Below are positions 42,822 to 52,339 of a stretch of DNA of 64,000 bases, in pieces. This stretch comes from CAWKAO01 sp963847665 (lineage in GTDB: Bacteria > Actinomycetota > Humimicrobiia > Humimicrobiales > Humimicrobiaceae), in the NCBI GenBank assembly GCA_963847665.1, contig CAWKAO010000002.1, positions 1-64,000 of the forward strand. The letters run 5' to 3'. The notes below the pieces were generated by a model. It was not told where the DNA came from, ran no database searches, and was given only the letters and a program-made list of their open reading frames with translations. Position 1 is the first letter of the stretch. Each line of letters opens with the position of its first letter. The position numbers were made by a program, and so were the translations under genes.

Positions 42822-43958
42822 ATGACAAAAAAAGAAAGGATACTTGCTGCAATGCAGAATAAGCCGGTGGATAAGATCCCCTGGACCATGTATGCTTCTT
42901 ATCCGCCCTGGAGCGAGGCAGAACTGAATTTCAGGAATGCAGGGCTGGCCCTGATCTACCAGCATTTTCCAATCTGTAGGGTTGCTATGGATAATGTCAC
43001 CCTGACAGAAGAAAATACATTTAAATTAAAGAACGGCTCTGGTAGAAATGCTATTCTCAGAAAGTTTAAGACCCCTATCGGGGAAGTCAGTGCCCAGCAT
43101 GAATTTGTCATAAACAGTCTTCCTGGACCGGGTGACCTATTACAGTATTTTGGCAGCAGTATAGACCAGGAATCACTTTCATGGGTAACAAAGTTTCCAT
43201 TTAAAAGTGCAGCCGATTATGATGTACTTGAATATATCTATAAAAACACCAGGTTTACACTAAACAATGATGAATTTCTCAGGACAGAAAAAATAATCGG
43301 TAATGAAGGATTGATCTTTGCATTGATGGGAAAATCTCCTTTCCAGATCCTTCTCTATGAACTGATGGGCGCAGAAAATTGCTACCTGGAGCATTTCAGC
43401 AATAATGCAAGATTTAACAGGTTATATGAAGTATTGTATGAAAAGCAAAAGGAGAAATATTTAATAGCATCAGAGTCTTCAGCAGAAGTCTTCTGGGCTC
43501 CTGAAAATATAACAAGCATCCTGACACCACCGGATTTTTTCAAACAGTACTATTTACCTTTTTATAACGAGATGGCTGATATCCTGCATAAAAAGGGAAA
43601 GCTATATGCGGTCCACATGGATGGGACTCTTGCCTCTCTTGCAGAGATCATAAAAGATACAAGAATAGATATTATTGAAGCTTTTACCCCTCCACCTATG
43701 GGCGATATTACTGCAGCTGAAGCCAGAAATATCTGGGGGGACAAAGTCATATGGATCAATTTCCCTGGCACACTTCTTGCAACCGCAGACTTTGACACGA
43801 TCGAGAAATACACCATAGATATGTTAAAAAGTGTCGCACCCGGTAATGGCTTTCTTATAGGATGTACGGAAAACTATCCGATGGAAAGATGGGACATGGC
43901 TTTTGGCGCTGTAGAAAGCGCAATAGAAAAAGCTGGAAAATACCCGGTAAAACCTTAG
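42822..43958 (+). CDS. UroD-fold methyltransferase-like protein 2
   Basis: The 378-residue protein starts MTKKERILAAMQNKPVDKIP, the family pattern. It has EVFWAPENITSILTPPDFFK, LYAVHMDGTLASLAEIIKDT (a H-M-D-G motif in place of H-x-C), IIEAFTPPPMGD, VIWINFPGTLL and GNGFLIGCTENYPMERWD, where a Cys is kept. It follows UroD-fold protein 1 by 80 bases, and the two are only distantly alike. No corrinoid-binding partner is nearby. GAAAGGATATAGT precedes the ATG. The function is unassigned. Confidence 0.8.
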   Translation: MTKKERILAAMQNKPVDKIPWTMYASYPPWSEAELNFRNAGLALIYQHFPICRVAMDNVTLTEENTFKLKNGSGRNAILRKFKTPIGEVSAQHEFVINSLPGPGDLLQYFGSSIDQESLSWVTKFPFKSAADYDVLEYIYKNTRFTLNNDEFLRTEKIIGNEGLIFALMGKSPFQILLYELMGAENCYLEHFSNNARFNRLYEVLYEKQKEKYLIASESSAEVFWAPENITSILTPPDFFKQYYLPFYNEMADILHKKGKLYAVHMDGTLASLAEIIKDTRIDIIEAFTPPPMGDITAAEARNIWGDKVIWINFPGTLLATADFDTIEKYTIDMLKSVAPGNGFLIGCTENYPMERWDMAFGAVESAIEKAGKYPVKP

Positions 43959-44000
43959 TCCGGCCAAAGTCTTGTAGCCTAAAAATCCTATTTAAAAAGC

Positions 44001-44960
44001 CTATTTTAAGATAAGATTTTGAAATTCTTTTGGATTTAACTTCGTGTAGTTTTTAAAGACCCTGTAAAAATAGCTGAGGTTATCAAACCCTGCTTCAAAA
44101 GCAATATCAGTTATTGTCCGTTCACTCGTCACGAGAAGTTCTTTTGCCTTATCGATCTTGAAGTGAAGAAGATATTCCTTAAAGGTATAACCCGTGACAC
44201 TCTTAAAGAACCTGCAGAAATATACAGGGCTCATGCACGCGGTCCTCGCTGCTTCTTCAAGGCTGATATTTTTACTATGGTTATTTATGACTAGCATGAA
44301 AACTTCTCTGAGTCTCTCAATGTTTTTATGGTTCCGGTCATATATTGTCCTGGTATCAATTAAGTGGGCATCGAAGTAATGTAAAAGTATCAGCAGCAGT
44401 TCCTGTAAAAATGTCTTTATAGTCAATTCATAATAATTTTTCTTGTTTTGAAGTTCGACATAGATATCATAAATCAGCTTCAAGACCTTAATATCCACAT
44501 CCCCGGCAGGGATTATATGGTCAAAATCTTCAGCCCTGTAATAAAAGATCTTTAAAAAATTAAGGTTTAATTCATCATCTCCCGGCCTATATATCATCTC
44601 AGGCATAAAGTATAGCGAGACAATGCTCACTTTTTCTTTTGGATCTGATATAAGCCTGTGAAGGTCCGTATTATTCATTAAAAAGAGGTCGCCCTTACTT
44701 ACTGGAAATTCCTTATTTCCGATGACAAGGTTGCCTTTCCCTTCAAGAAGATAGCTTATTTCAAGATAATCATGGAAATTTTGCCTTACAGGATAATCTA
44801 TATAATAGTAAACGGGCCTGACATTTATAGGGAGATTTTTGTCAAGTTCCAATATGTACTTACCTTCAAGGTCATATTTAAAATCCCTTGTGGTTATCCA
44901 TTCAAATTGCTTAAAATTTGATTCTATTATTTTTTTTTGCTCCAATATATCAAGGACCAT
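44001..44960 (-). CDS. AraC-family transcription regulator with cupin sensor
   Basis: The 319-residue protein has an N-terminal cupin-like ligand domain (about 55-110: YYIDYPVRQNFHDYLEISYL, GDLFLMNNTDLHRL), a helical linker, and a C-terminal double helix-turn-helix: KNISLEEAARTACMSPVYFCRFFKSVTG and ERTITDIAFEAGFDNLSYFYRVFKNYTKLNPKEFQ. The latter is the AraC signature. It is transcribed away from the UroD-fold gene 3 across a 183-base region. That region contains the element shared with 40517, which is a likely binding site. It is probably an activator responding to a sugar. Confidence 0.93.
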   Translation of the reverse strand: MVLDILEQKKIIESNFKQFEWITTRDFKYDLEGKYILELDKNLPINVRPVYYYIDYPVRQNFHDYLEISYLLEGKGNLVIGNKEFPVSKGDLFLMNNTDLHRLISDPKEKVSIVSLYFMPEMIYRPGDDELNLNFLKIFYYRAEDFDHIIPAGDVDIKVLKLIYDIYVELQNKKNYYELTIKTFLQELLLILLHYFDAHLIDTRTIYDRNHKNIERLREVFMLVINNHSKNISLEEAARTACMSPVYFCRFFKSVTGYTFKEYLLHFKIDKAKELLVTSERTITDIAFEAGFDNLSYFYRVFKNYTKLNPKEFQNLILK

Positions 44961-45022
44961 TATCGACCAGATCGCTCTCTTGTGTTTATTATTAATCTAA
45001 ATAGGATATTTTCTTATGAAAA

Positions 45023-45085
45023 AAATATCAAGTTTGTCAATATTGTGCAAAGAAAAACAAAAATCATAATTGTAATTATTCAGGT
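45023..45085 (+). promoter_or_regulatory. Shared upstream element, copy 2 (AraC operator candidate)
   Basis: AAATATCAAG, then TGTGCAAAGAAAAACAAA, then CATAATTGTAATTATTCAG. It is a counterpart of 40517-40578 and lies directly in front of the araC-type gene, within the divergent region. Confidence 0.55.
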
Positions 45086-45143
45086 ACTGGTGTAGTTTTT
45101 TAATACCTATAACTTCAATTAAAAATTTAACGATGGAGGAATT

Positions 45144-46363
45144 ATGAATGCAAGGGAAAGATTTAAATCTATCTGTGCTTTTGAGAGAAAAAACGATCCA
45201 TTTATCTGGAGTGTTGATTCGTGGTATGAAGCTTTCCAGAGATGGGTCACTGAAGGGATGCCTGTCAAGAATCTTGATAACAAAATAGAGGTTAATATGC
45301 ATCTTATCGGTCCCGATGACGAAAATGAGGGAATAAAGCCAAATGCTATCATCTATGGACTCGGTAAATGCCATAATCCTCCCTGGATAGTAGCAGTGGA
45401 GCCTATGTTTGAACCAAGGAGTCATAAAAGAAGATGAGACTCATGTGACGAAAGTAGATTACGATGGAACGATCGTTAGAAGAATGAAAGATAGAAGATA
45501 ATACAATACCCCAGGTACTTGATTATCCTGTAAAGGATAAGAAAACGTGGGAAGAGTTCAAAAAGCGGCTCGATCCTCATTCTCCCGGCAGGTGGCCTGC
45601 AGGATGGGAGATAATGTCCCAGGATACCCTGGAATGGCCTGTAAGACAGGAGATAGACGGAAAACACTTCAAGGACAGGGATTTTCCGCTTGGTATGCTT
45701 ACACTTTCTCTATATGGAAATATAAGAAACTATATGGGGGTTGAAAACCTGAGTATGGCTATCTATGACAATCTTTCACTGGTACTGGAAATGATGGACT
45801 GGCAGGTATATATGTCAATGGAGATGCTAAAGAAAGTATATGCTGCAGGAGTCACTATGGAGTGGGTATGGATCTGGGAAGATATGGCCTTTAATAAGGG
45901 TTCACTTGTAAACCCGTCTTTTGTAAAAGAACATATGGTGCCAAGGTATAAACCGGTAGTAGAGATGTTGAGGGATCACGGTTGTGATGCTTTGATACTG
46001 GACTGTGACGGCAATTGCGAAGAGCTCATACCGCTGTGGATAGAAAGTGGTATAAATGCTCTTTATCCACTGGAAAGAGCAGCAGGTATGGATGGACTGG
46101 CGCTCAGGAAAAAATATGGCAAGGAACTTATACTTATCGGCAATATAGATAAAAGAGAGCTTGCAAAAGGTAAAGCAGAGATAGATAAACAACTGGCAGA
46201 TGTCAGGGAATTGCTTAAATACGGTGGATATATGCCAAACTGTGATCATCATGTTCCACCGGATGTCCCTTATAAAAACCTGGTCTATCTCATAAATGAG
46301 ATAAGAAAAATGGATGAGTGGACAGATGATCCAAGACAGATAGAGATAAGTGATCCACTGTAA
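45144..46363 (+). CDS. UroD-fold methyltransferase-like protein 3, two frameshifts
   Basis: Joined across frames the protein begins MNARERFKSICAFERKNDPF and includes PPWIVAVEPMF, VIKEDETHVTKVDYDGTIVR, EDNTIPQVLDYPVKDKKTWE, TMEWVWIWEDMAFNKGSLVN, LILDCDGNCEELIPLWIESG and LILIGNIDKRELAKGK, ending with MPNCDHHVPPDVPYKN. The last block, with its Cys, is typical of a large UroD-fold subgroup. The zinc-type motif is D-C-D-G. Breaks occur near 45420 and 45497; a stop after MKDRR interrupts the frame. GGAGGAATT lies before the ATG. It is the first gene controlled from the AraC divergent promoter region. Confidence 0.8.
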
Positions 46364-46407
46364 AAAGAGAATAAAAGAGATATTTTGTCAAAGGGGGAGT
46401 AGTTAAG

Positions 46408-47952
46408 ATGGCAGTGTTTCTTGGAATAGATTACGGTACAGGTGGTGCAAAGGGCTGCCTTATAGACCTGGAAGGAAATGTCCTGGGATATGTTTTTGAA
46501 GAATATCCTATCATCACCCTTAAACCGGACTGGTCCGAACACGATCCGGTCCTTTACTGGAAGATAGCATGCAGGATCTGCCGTGGTTGTATTGAGCAGG
46601 CAAGAATAAAGCCATCAGAGATAAAAGGGATCGCTGTTTCATGCGCCCTTCCTTCAATGGTCATGATAGATACAGAAGGCAATCCTTTAAACAATGCTTA
46701 CAACCTGATGGACAGAAGGGCAAAAGATGAAGTGGAATGGATAAGAAAAAATATCGGGGAAAGGCAGGTCTTTAATATAACTGCAAACAGGCTTGACGAT
46801 CACCATTCTGCTGTAAATCTTTTGTGGGAGAAAAAAAACAGGCCTGATTCTTTCGACCGGATTCATAAGGTACTTTCCATCAGTTCTTATATCAACTTCA
46901 AATTGACCGGGGTAACTGCTGAGTCAAACCAGTGTGCCGTCTTTTCTGGAGTATATGATATACGTAAGAAAAAATATGATACAGAACTTATTAATAAGAT
47001 TGGCATTAAACCGGATATATTCTGTGAGACTCATCTTGCCGAGGACATAATCGGAGAAGTCAGCAGGGATGCTGCAGAAGAAACAGGACTATTCGCGGGG
47101 ACCCCGGTCGTTGCAGGACAGGCAGATTTTACTGCAAGCTGTATTGCAAGCGGAGTCATAAATGTCGGGGATATCCAGAGTAATCTTGGGACCTGTGGAA
47201 ACTTTGGGGTCATCCTTCAGGATACAGATTTTTTATATGAGATGATAACCTGGGGGTTCACTGTAGGCGAGAAGGACACTTACATTACAGCTGCCACAAC
47301 AACTACTGGCGGTATGTTCCTCAGGTATATCAGGGATGTTTTTTCTCAGCTCGAGGTCTCAGTAGAAAATGCTTTTGGCATAAGTTCTTACGAACTTCTT
47401 GACAGTCAGGCAGAAAAAGCTCCTCCGGGTAGTGATGGGCTTATCATCCTGCCATTTCTCACTGGTGAGCGGACCCCGATATGGGATTCTTATGCAAAGG
47501 CGGTGGTATTTGGGCTTTCATTGAAGCATGACAGGTCACATTTTATCAGGGCTGCCATGGAGGGAGTCGCATTTGCGATGTATGACTCTCTGGAATATTT
47601 TATTAAAAAGAATGTCAAGATAAATTTTCCACTTGTAATGCATGAAGGTGGCGCAAAAAGCAATATCTGGCGGCAAATAATAACAGATGTATTTGATGTT
47701 GCAACAGTCCTGACAAAAAGAAAGACCGGGGCACCCTTCGGGGATGCAATACTTGCGGGAGTCGCTACCGGTTATTTCAAGGATTACTCGATGTGCAAGC
47801 AGTGGGCAGAATATATTGATATACTGGAGCCTATAGAAAAAAACCACAAGATCTATATGGAATATTTCGGACTTTATAAAGAGATATATAAGCATGTAAA
47901 GTCAGATTACAGGAAGCTTGCAGAGCTGCGAAATAAAAATATTCCGGAGTGA
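46408..47952 (+). CDS. FGGY-family carbohydrate kinase 2
   Basis: This intact 514-residue sugar kinase has GIDYGTGGAKGCLIDLEGNV, EHDPVLYWKIACRICR, VSCALPSMVMID, YNLMDRRAKDEVEW, DDHHSAVNLLW, AESNQCAVFSGVYD, catalytic Asp in VVAGQADFTASCIASG, NLGTCGNFGVIL, PFLTGERTPIWDSYAKAV and VMHEGGAKSNIWRQIITD. It is of xylulokinase type, but the substrate cannot be read from the sequence. AAAGGGGGAG precedes the ATG, and the gene follows the UroD-fold gene by 44 bases in the same operon. It is only distantly related to the kinase at 34919. Confidence 0.9.
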   Translation: MAVFLGIDYGTGGAKGCLIDLEGNVLGYVFEEYPIITLKPDWSEHDPVLYWKIACRICRGCIEQARIKPSEIKGIAVSCALPSMVMIDTEGNPLNNAYNLMDRRAKDEVEWIRKNIGERQVFNITANRLDDHHSAVNLLWEKKNRPDSFDRIHKVLSISSYINFKLTGVTAESNQCAVFSGVYDIRKKKYDTELINKIGIKPDIFCETHLAEDIIGEVSRDAAEETGLFAGTPVVAGQADFTASCIASGVINVGDIQSNLGTCGNFGVILQDTDFLYEMITWGFTVGEKDTYITAATTTTGGMFLRYIRDVFSQLEVSVENAFGISSYELLDSQAEKAPPGSDGLIILPFLTGERTPIWDSYAKAVVFGLSLKHDRSHFIRAAMEGVAFAMYDSLEYFIKKNVKINFPLVMHEGGAKSNIWRQIITDVFDVATVLTKRKTGAPFGDAILAGVATGYFKDYSMCKQWAEYIDILEPIEKNHKIYMEYFGLYKEIYKHVKSDYRKLAELRNKNIPE

Positions 47953-48016
47953 TTTTTATATCATCTAATTGATTTTTACAATTTAATACCTTGGACACTT
48001 CAGGTATTTGAACCCA

Positions 48017-48756
48017 TCAGGTATTAAAAAGATTCGATTTAAAATTCTGAGCTCCCCATACAGCATATGATGCTCCTTTGACTCCTGAAGCATCATCACT
48101 TGCAACGAATGTGATGACTTTTGCTATCTGCTCAGGTTTCAGGAGCAGGCTATGGTTGACTTCAGGGTAGGAATCCCTGAGCAGCTTAGTGTTTGTTGCA
48201 CTTGGCAGCACAGCATTTACATTGATATTATAATCCTTTAATTCATCCTGGAGGACTTCTGTAAAACCGATCTGCCCAAATTTTGTCGTGCAGTATGCAC
48301 CCTGTGAGGCTGAACCTTTTTTCCCGGATTCACTTGAGACGATGATTATTTTTCCATAATCCTGTTTTATCATTATTTTTGCAGCTTCCCTGCAGAAAAG
48401 AAAGGTCCCTCTCAGGTTTATTGCCATCATCAGTATCCCATTCATCAACAGTCAGTATCTATGACAGGTTTTCTCAGGTGTATCCCGGCATTTGCCACAA
48501 GTATGTCAAGTCTTTTAAAAGTAGAAACAGTCTTATTGGTTATATCCTGCACATCTTTTTCGTTCGAGATATCCCCTGTAGCAATAAGTGTTTTAACACC
48601 ATATTTTTCAATCTGTTTTGCAACCTCAGCGATCTCATTTTCAGTCCTGCTGACAAGTACCACATTTGCTCCTTCTTTAGCAAAATCTAAAGCTGTTTCC
48701 TTTCCGATCCCTCTGCCTGCCCCCGTAATAATCGCTATCCTGTTTTTTAAAAGCAT
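48017..48756 (-). CDS. Short-chain dehydrogenase/reductase, one frameshift
   Basis: The N-terminal part reads NRIAIITGAGRGIGKETALD (NAD(P) site TGxxxGIG), SRTENEI, GDISNEKDV and DILVANAG. After a break near 48445 it continues MAINLRGTFLFCREAAKIMI, IIIVSSESGKKGSASQGAYC (catalytic Ser and Tyr) and TTKFGQIGFTE (the Lys of YxxxK). The usual C-terminal GQ-x-x-V-D-G-G is replaced by ASYAVWGAQNF. It is probably an NAD(P)-dependent polyol or sugar oxidoreductase, about 246 residues when joined. It runs opposite to its neighbours. AAGGAG lies before the ATG. Confidence 0.85.
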
Positions 48757-48952
48757 CCTATCTCCTTCTTTAGAATTATTGACAACCTAAAAAATGAATT
48801 ATATCATGGCAGGGATTACTCAATAAAGATTTCATCAGCAATATGGCACAAAAAATTAAAAGAAACTTTTTTTATGACAACGATTACTTTTAAAGAAAAT
48901 CCCTGATAATGTTTTATAATATTATTTAATATTTATAAATAAGGAGGCCGGT

Positions 48953-50057
48953 TTGGAAAGTGGAAATAATAAGGAAATACAGGTAAAACATGACCGTGTA
49001 AGAGAATTGCTCGTGTCCAGTAAACTTGACGGGTTGCTATTTGCAAAAAATTCAAATTTTAAATGGTTTAGCGGCGGAAAGCTTAATGATGTCATCAAGA
49101 ATGAAGATACTTCACTGGTCTATTTGTTTATAACCGGAGCCAGAAGGTACCTGATAGCCTCGAGAAGCGATACTGACAGGGTTATGTCAGAAGAGCTTAA
49201 AGGATTGGATTTTGAGCCGGTACTTTACAACTGGTATGACCAGTCGTTTAATGATGGTCTTAAGAAACTTGGAGCAAAAAATGTCGGAGCAGACATTATT
49301 TCTGATGGCCTGAGATTTATGGGACCGGAAATATCACAGATGAGATCCATAATGACAGAAGAAGAGATCGCCAGATATAAGATAATGTGCCAGGAATACA
49401 CAAGACTTTTTACGGACTACTGCAATAGCTTAAAACCCGGGATAACAGAAATAGAGGTCGCAGCGGGTCTTGCATATGAATGCGGTAAAAAAGGAATAAG
49501 GCTGCCTGTTCTTATGGTCGGAAGCGACGAAAGGATCTTTTCATACAGGCACCCCTGTGCAACCAGTTAAAAAGATCGATAAATATGTCCTTATTGCTAC
49601 TGTTGCTGAGAGAGAAGGCATTTGTGCAAATTTCTCAAGGTCCATGTATTTTGGGAAAGCTCCTTCCGAGATATTACAAAAACAGGATGCAGTCAACCAG
49701 GTAGAAGCTACTTACCAGTATTATTCAAAGCCAGGAACCACCCTGGGCGAGCTTTTTGAAAAGGGTAAAAACGCTTACAGGGAAGTCGGATATCCTGATG
49801 AATGGCAAAACCATCTTCAGGGCGGTATCTCAGGTTATGCACCGCTGGAATATCTGATACTGGAAGCAAGCGATGTTATTGTTAAGGAAAATAATATTAT
49901 GGCCTGGAACCCCACAGTAAAAGGTGCTAAATCAGAAGATCCAGCCCTTATAACTCCGGAGGGTACCTTACAGTTTACTATAGATGAAAGATGGCCCAGC
50001 AGGGAGTATGAGGTCGGACAGAAAAAGTTTATGCGTCCCCTTATTTATGAATTATAA
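48953..50057 (+). CDS. M24-family (creatinase/aminopeptidase P fold) protein, one frameshift
   Basis: TTG start at 48953, 5 bases after AAGGAGG. The N-terminal creatinase domain reads LLVSSKLDGLLFAKNSNFKW, RYLIASRSDTDRVMSEEL and a linker ITEEEIARYKIMCQEYTR-like helix. The pita-bread domain begins LKPGITEIEVAAGLAYECGK and RLPVLMVGSDERIFSYRHPC. After a break near 49555 it continues KKIDKYVLIATVAEREGICA, KPGTTLGELFEKG and MAWNPTVKGAKSEDPALITP. The Asp-Asp-His-Glu-Glu metal ligands of M24 peptidases are not evident (no D-x-G or HGxGH). It may act as a hydrolase without metal, like creatinase, on a small substrate. Confidence 0.75.
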
Positions 50058-50122
50058 ATATTATTTTTTATAATATAGTTCATCTTTAAAAAAGTAATAG
50101 AAAAATCATATGGAGTTTTGGT

Positions 50123-51391
50123 ATGACCGGTAAAGAAAGAGTAAAGGTCTCACTGGATCATCAGGAACCGGACAGGGTGCCCATGATGGAAGTCGCAGCA
50201 GGAAATAAGCTTGCAAGCGCCATCCTGGGAAGAAAGGCAAATATTTTCTTCAGCGGGGATGCCATAAAAAATCTTGTCATAATGAATGCAGAAGGTGTCC
50301 AGCAAAACCAAAAATCGTTCGCCCTGCAGGGATATACAGACCAGATGGATTTTTTTGATATGATGGGAATCGATGCAATACCTGTAATGCCGGGGGCATA
50401 TGTCCTTAACTCAATAAATCCATTTGGACATTCCGGGATGAACGACAATCCTGCTGTCAGTGTCGAGACTGTCGAAAAAGATACATGGAAGATAATCGAT
50501 GAGCATGGTTTCTGGTCTGTTGTAAAGTATGTACCACAATCCGACACTGCAATAATCTCAGACCACTGCCTCAGATATGATGGATTAAAAGAACTTAAGC
50601 GTCTTGTAAAGATATGGAAAGTCAAAGATTACAGCAAGCTTCCTGATATCTGGCAGACTGCAGTGGATGCAATGAAAATAGTCAAAGAACACAGCACTTA
50701 CCAGGATCATTATATAATGGGTTATGCAGATATCTTACCTCCTTTTCTGGAACCGTGGGCCTCATTATTTCTTGAGCTTGTAATAACCGACCCCTCGCTT
50801 GTATATGATTACATGGAACTGCAGGCTGAGGGTTGGTATGTTGTTTTAAAAGCAGAAATCGAGGCAGGTGTCATGGATGGTGTTTTTGGAAGTATGGATT
50901 TTTGTTTCAAAAGCGGATGTCTGGTATCACCAAAACATTTTAAGCAGCTTTTTGCGCCGGGACTTAAAAAAATCGTGGACCTTGTGCACTCGCATAATAT
51001 GAAATACATAAAGCATTGTGATGGAAATGTTCTTGATATCCTTGATATTATGATCGATTATTGCGGAATAGATGCACTTCAACCGATCGAGCCGACCGGG
51101 GATGAAAAGATGACACTGGGCTGGCTTAAAAAACATTATGGTAAAAAGATCACTCTGTGTGGAAATATAGATTGTGGAGGCCTTGTAAACTGGACACCTG
51201 AAAAAATAGAAGAGGAAGTCAAGAAAGCTATCAGTACAGCTGCACCGGGTGGAGGCTATCTAATATCCTCCAGTAATTCGCTCCATGGAGGGATTCCTCC
51301 AGAAAATGCAATCGCTTATACTGACGCGGTCCAAAAATGGGGGAAATACCCTATAAATATTAAACCGGAAAAACCTGATACTGACCTCTAA
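50123..51391 (+). CDS. UroD-fold methyltransferase-like protein 4
   Basis: The intact 422-residue protein starts MTGKERVKVSLDHQEPDRVP (family start). It contains FDMMGIDAIPVMPGAYVL, YADILPPFLEPWASLFLELV, DGVFGSMDFCFKSGCLVSPK, MKYIKHCDGNVLDILDIMID (H-C-D-G), GIDALQPIEP, ITLCGNIDCGGLVNWTPEKI and GGGYLISSSNSLHGGIPPEN (no Cys at the usual third position). The H-C-D-G form is common in uncharacterised members beside sugar genes. The following SDR starts 12 bases after its stop, so they are co-transcribed. Confidence 0.83.
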   Translation: MTGKERVKVSLDHQEPDRVPMMEVAAGNKLASAILGRKANIFFSGDAIKNLVIMNAEGVQQNQKSFALQGYTDQMDFFDMMGIDAIPVMPGAYVLNSINPFGHSGMNDNPAVSVETVEKDTWKIIDEHGFWSVVKYVPQSDTAIISDHCLRYDGLKELKRLVKIWKVKDYSKLPDIWQTAVDAMKIVKEHSTYQDHYIMGYADILPPFLEPWASLFLELVITDPSLVYDYMELQAEGWYVVLKAEIEAGVMDGVFGSMDFCFKSGCLVSPKHFKQLFAPGLKKIVDLVHSHNMKYIKHCDGNVLDILDIMIDYCGIDALQPIEPTGDEKMTLGWLKKHYGKKITLCGNIDCGGLVNWTPEKIEEEVKKAISTAAPGGGYLISSSNSLHGGIPPENAIAYTDAVQKWGKYPINIKPEKPDTDL

Positions 51392-51402
51392 AAAGGCATA
51401 CT

Positions 51403-52158
51403 ATGCTATTAAAAAATAAAGTGGCGATAATAACGGGTGCTGGCAACGGCATAGGAAAAGGTATTGCAGAACTTTTTGCAATCGAAGGTGCAAGAGTTGT
51501 AGTAGCAGATATCGACTTTGATGCAGCAAAAACCCTTGCAGATGATATCAATGCAAATAAAAGGGGCAGTGCACTGGCACATAGGACGGATATTTCTAAA
51601 AAGGTGGAAATACTTGAGATGATAAAAAATACAATCGATACTTTTAATAGGATAGATATCCTTGTCAATAACGCCGGAATACTCAGATTATCATCTATCC
51701 TTGATCATGATGAGGATGCCTTTGATGAGGTTATAAAAGTAAATCTCAAGGGGACCTTTCTATGCATTAAGTATGCTGCAAGAGAAATGAAAAAAAATGG
51801 TTATGGAAAGATTATCAATATTTCCTCCAATGCCGCTATCCATCCAAATGCGGGACATATCGCTTACAGTGCTTCAAAAGCGGCAATTAACAGCATGACC
51901 AGGGACGCAGCTCTGGAGCTTGGAGAATATGGAATAAGGGTAAATGCAATAATGCCAGGGATGACAGATACAAGGATGACAAGATCCCTCCACCTTACAG
52001 AAGAGACTGAAGAATTATGGAAGAGCAAGAACTGCCTTCACAGGCTTGCCCTTCCGTCAGACCAGGCAAAAGCAGCACTCTTTTTAGCTTCAGAGTTATC
52101 GGACCATATTACAGGGGAGGCCATAAGTGTCTCTGCCGGGGAAGTCATGCGCCAGTGA
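51403..52158 (+). CDS. Short-chain dehydrogenase/reductase
   Basis: The 251-residue classic SDR has the cofactor motif VAIITGAGNGIGKGIAELFA, Asp in VVVADIDFDAAK (suggesting NAD preference), DILVNNAGI, catalytic Ser in IINISSNAAIHPNAG, Tyr and Lys in IAYSASKAAINSM, and RVNAIMPGMTDTRMTR. A C-terminal ITGEAISVSAGEVM replaces the common 'ITGQ...VDGG'. It probably oxidises a polyol or sugar, with NAD. It is coupled to the UroD-fold gene upstream. A terminator is not obvious after it. Confidence 0.92.
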   Translation: MLLKNKVAIITGAGNGIGKGIAELFAIEGARVVVADIDFDAAKTLADDINANKRGSALAHRTDISKKVEILEMIKNTIDTFNRIDILVNNAGILRLSSILDHDEDAFDEVIKVNLKGTFLCIKYAAREMKKNGYGKIINISSNAAIHPNAGHIAYSASKAAINSMTRDAALELGEYGIRVNAIMPGMTDTRMTRSLHLTEETEELWKSKNCLHRLALPSDQAKAALFLASELSDHITGEAISVSAGEVMRQ

Positions 52159-52339
52159 AATGATTTATATCCTTCATAAGACCTTAATTATTTTAGCGAT
52201 TTATCGAATTATAATTTCAGGTAGTCTTTTATAAGAGCTTTGATATTTTTAAATATTTTTTGAAGATTATAATATTTTTGTGGTAATATACTTTTTTGGA
52301 TAACTCATAATATTAATAAGAAGGTAAAAGGGGAAAAAA

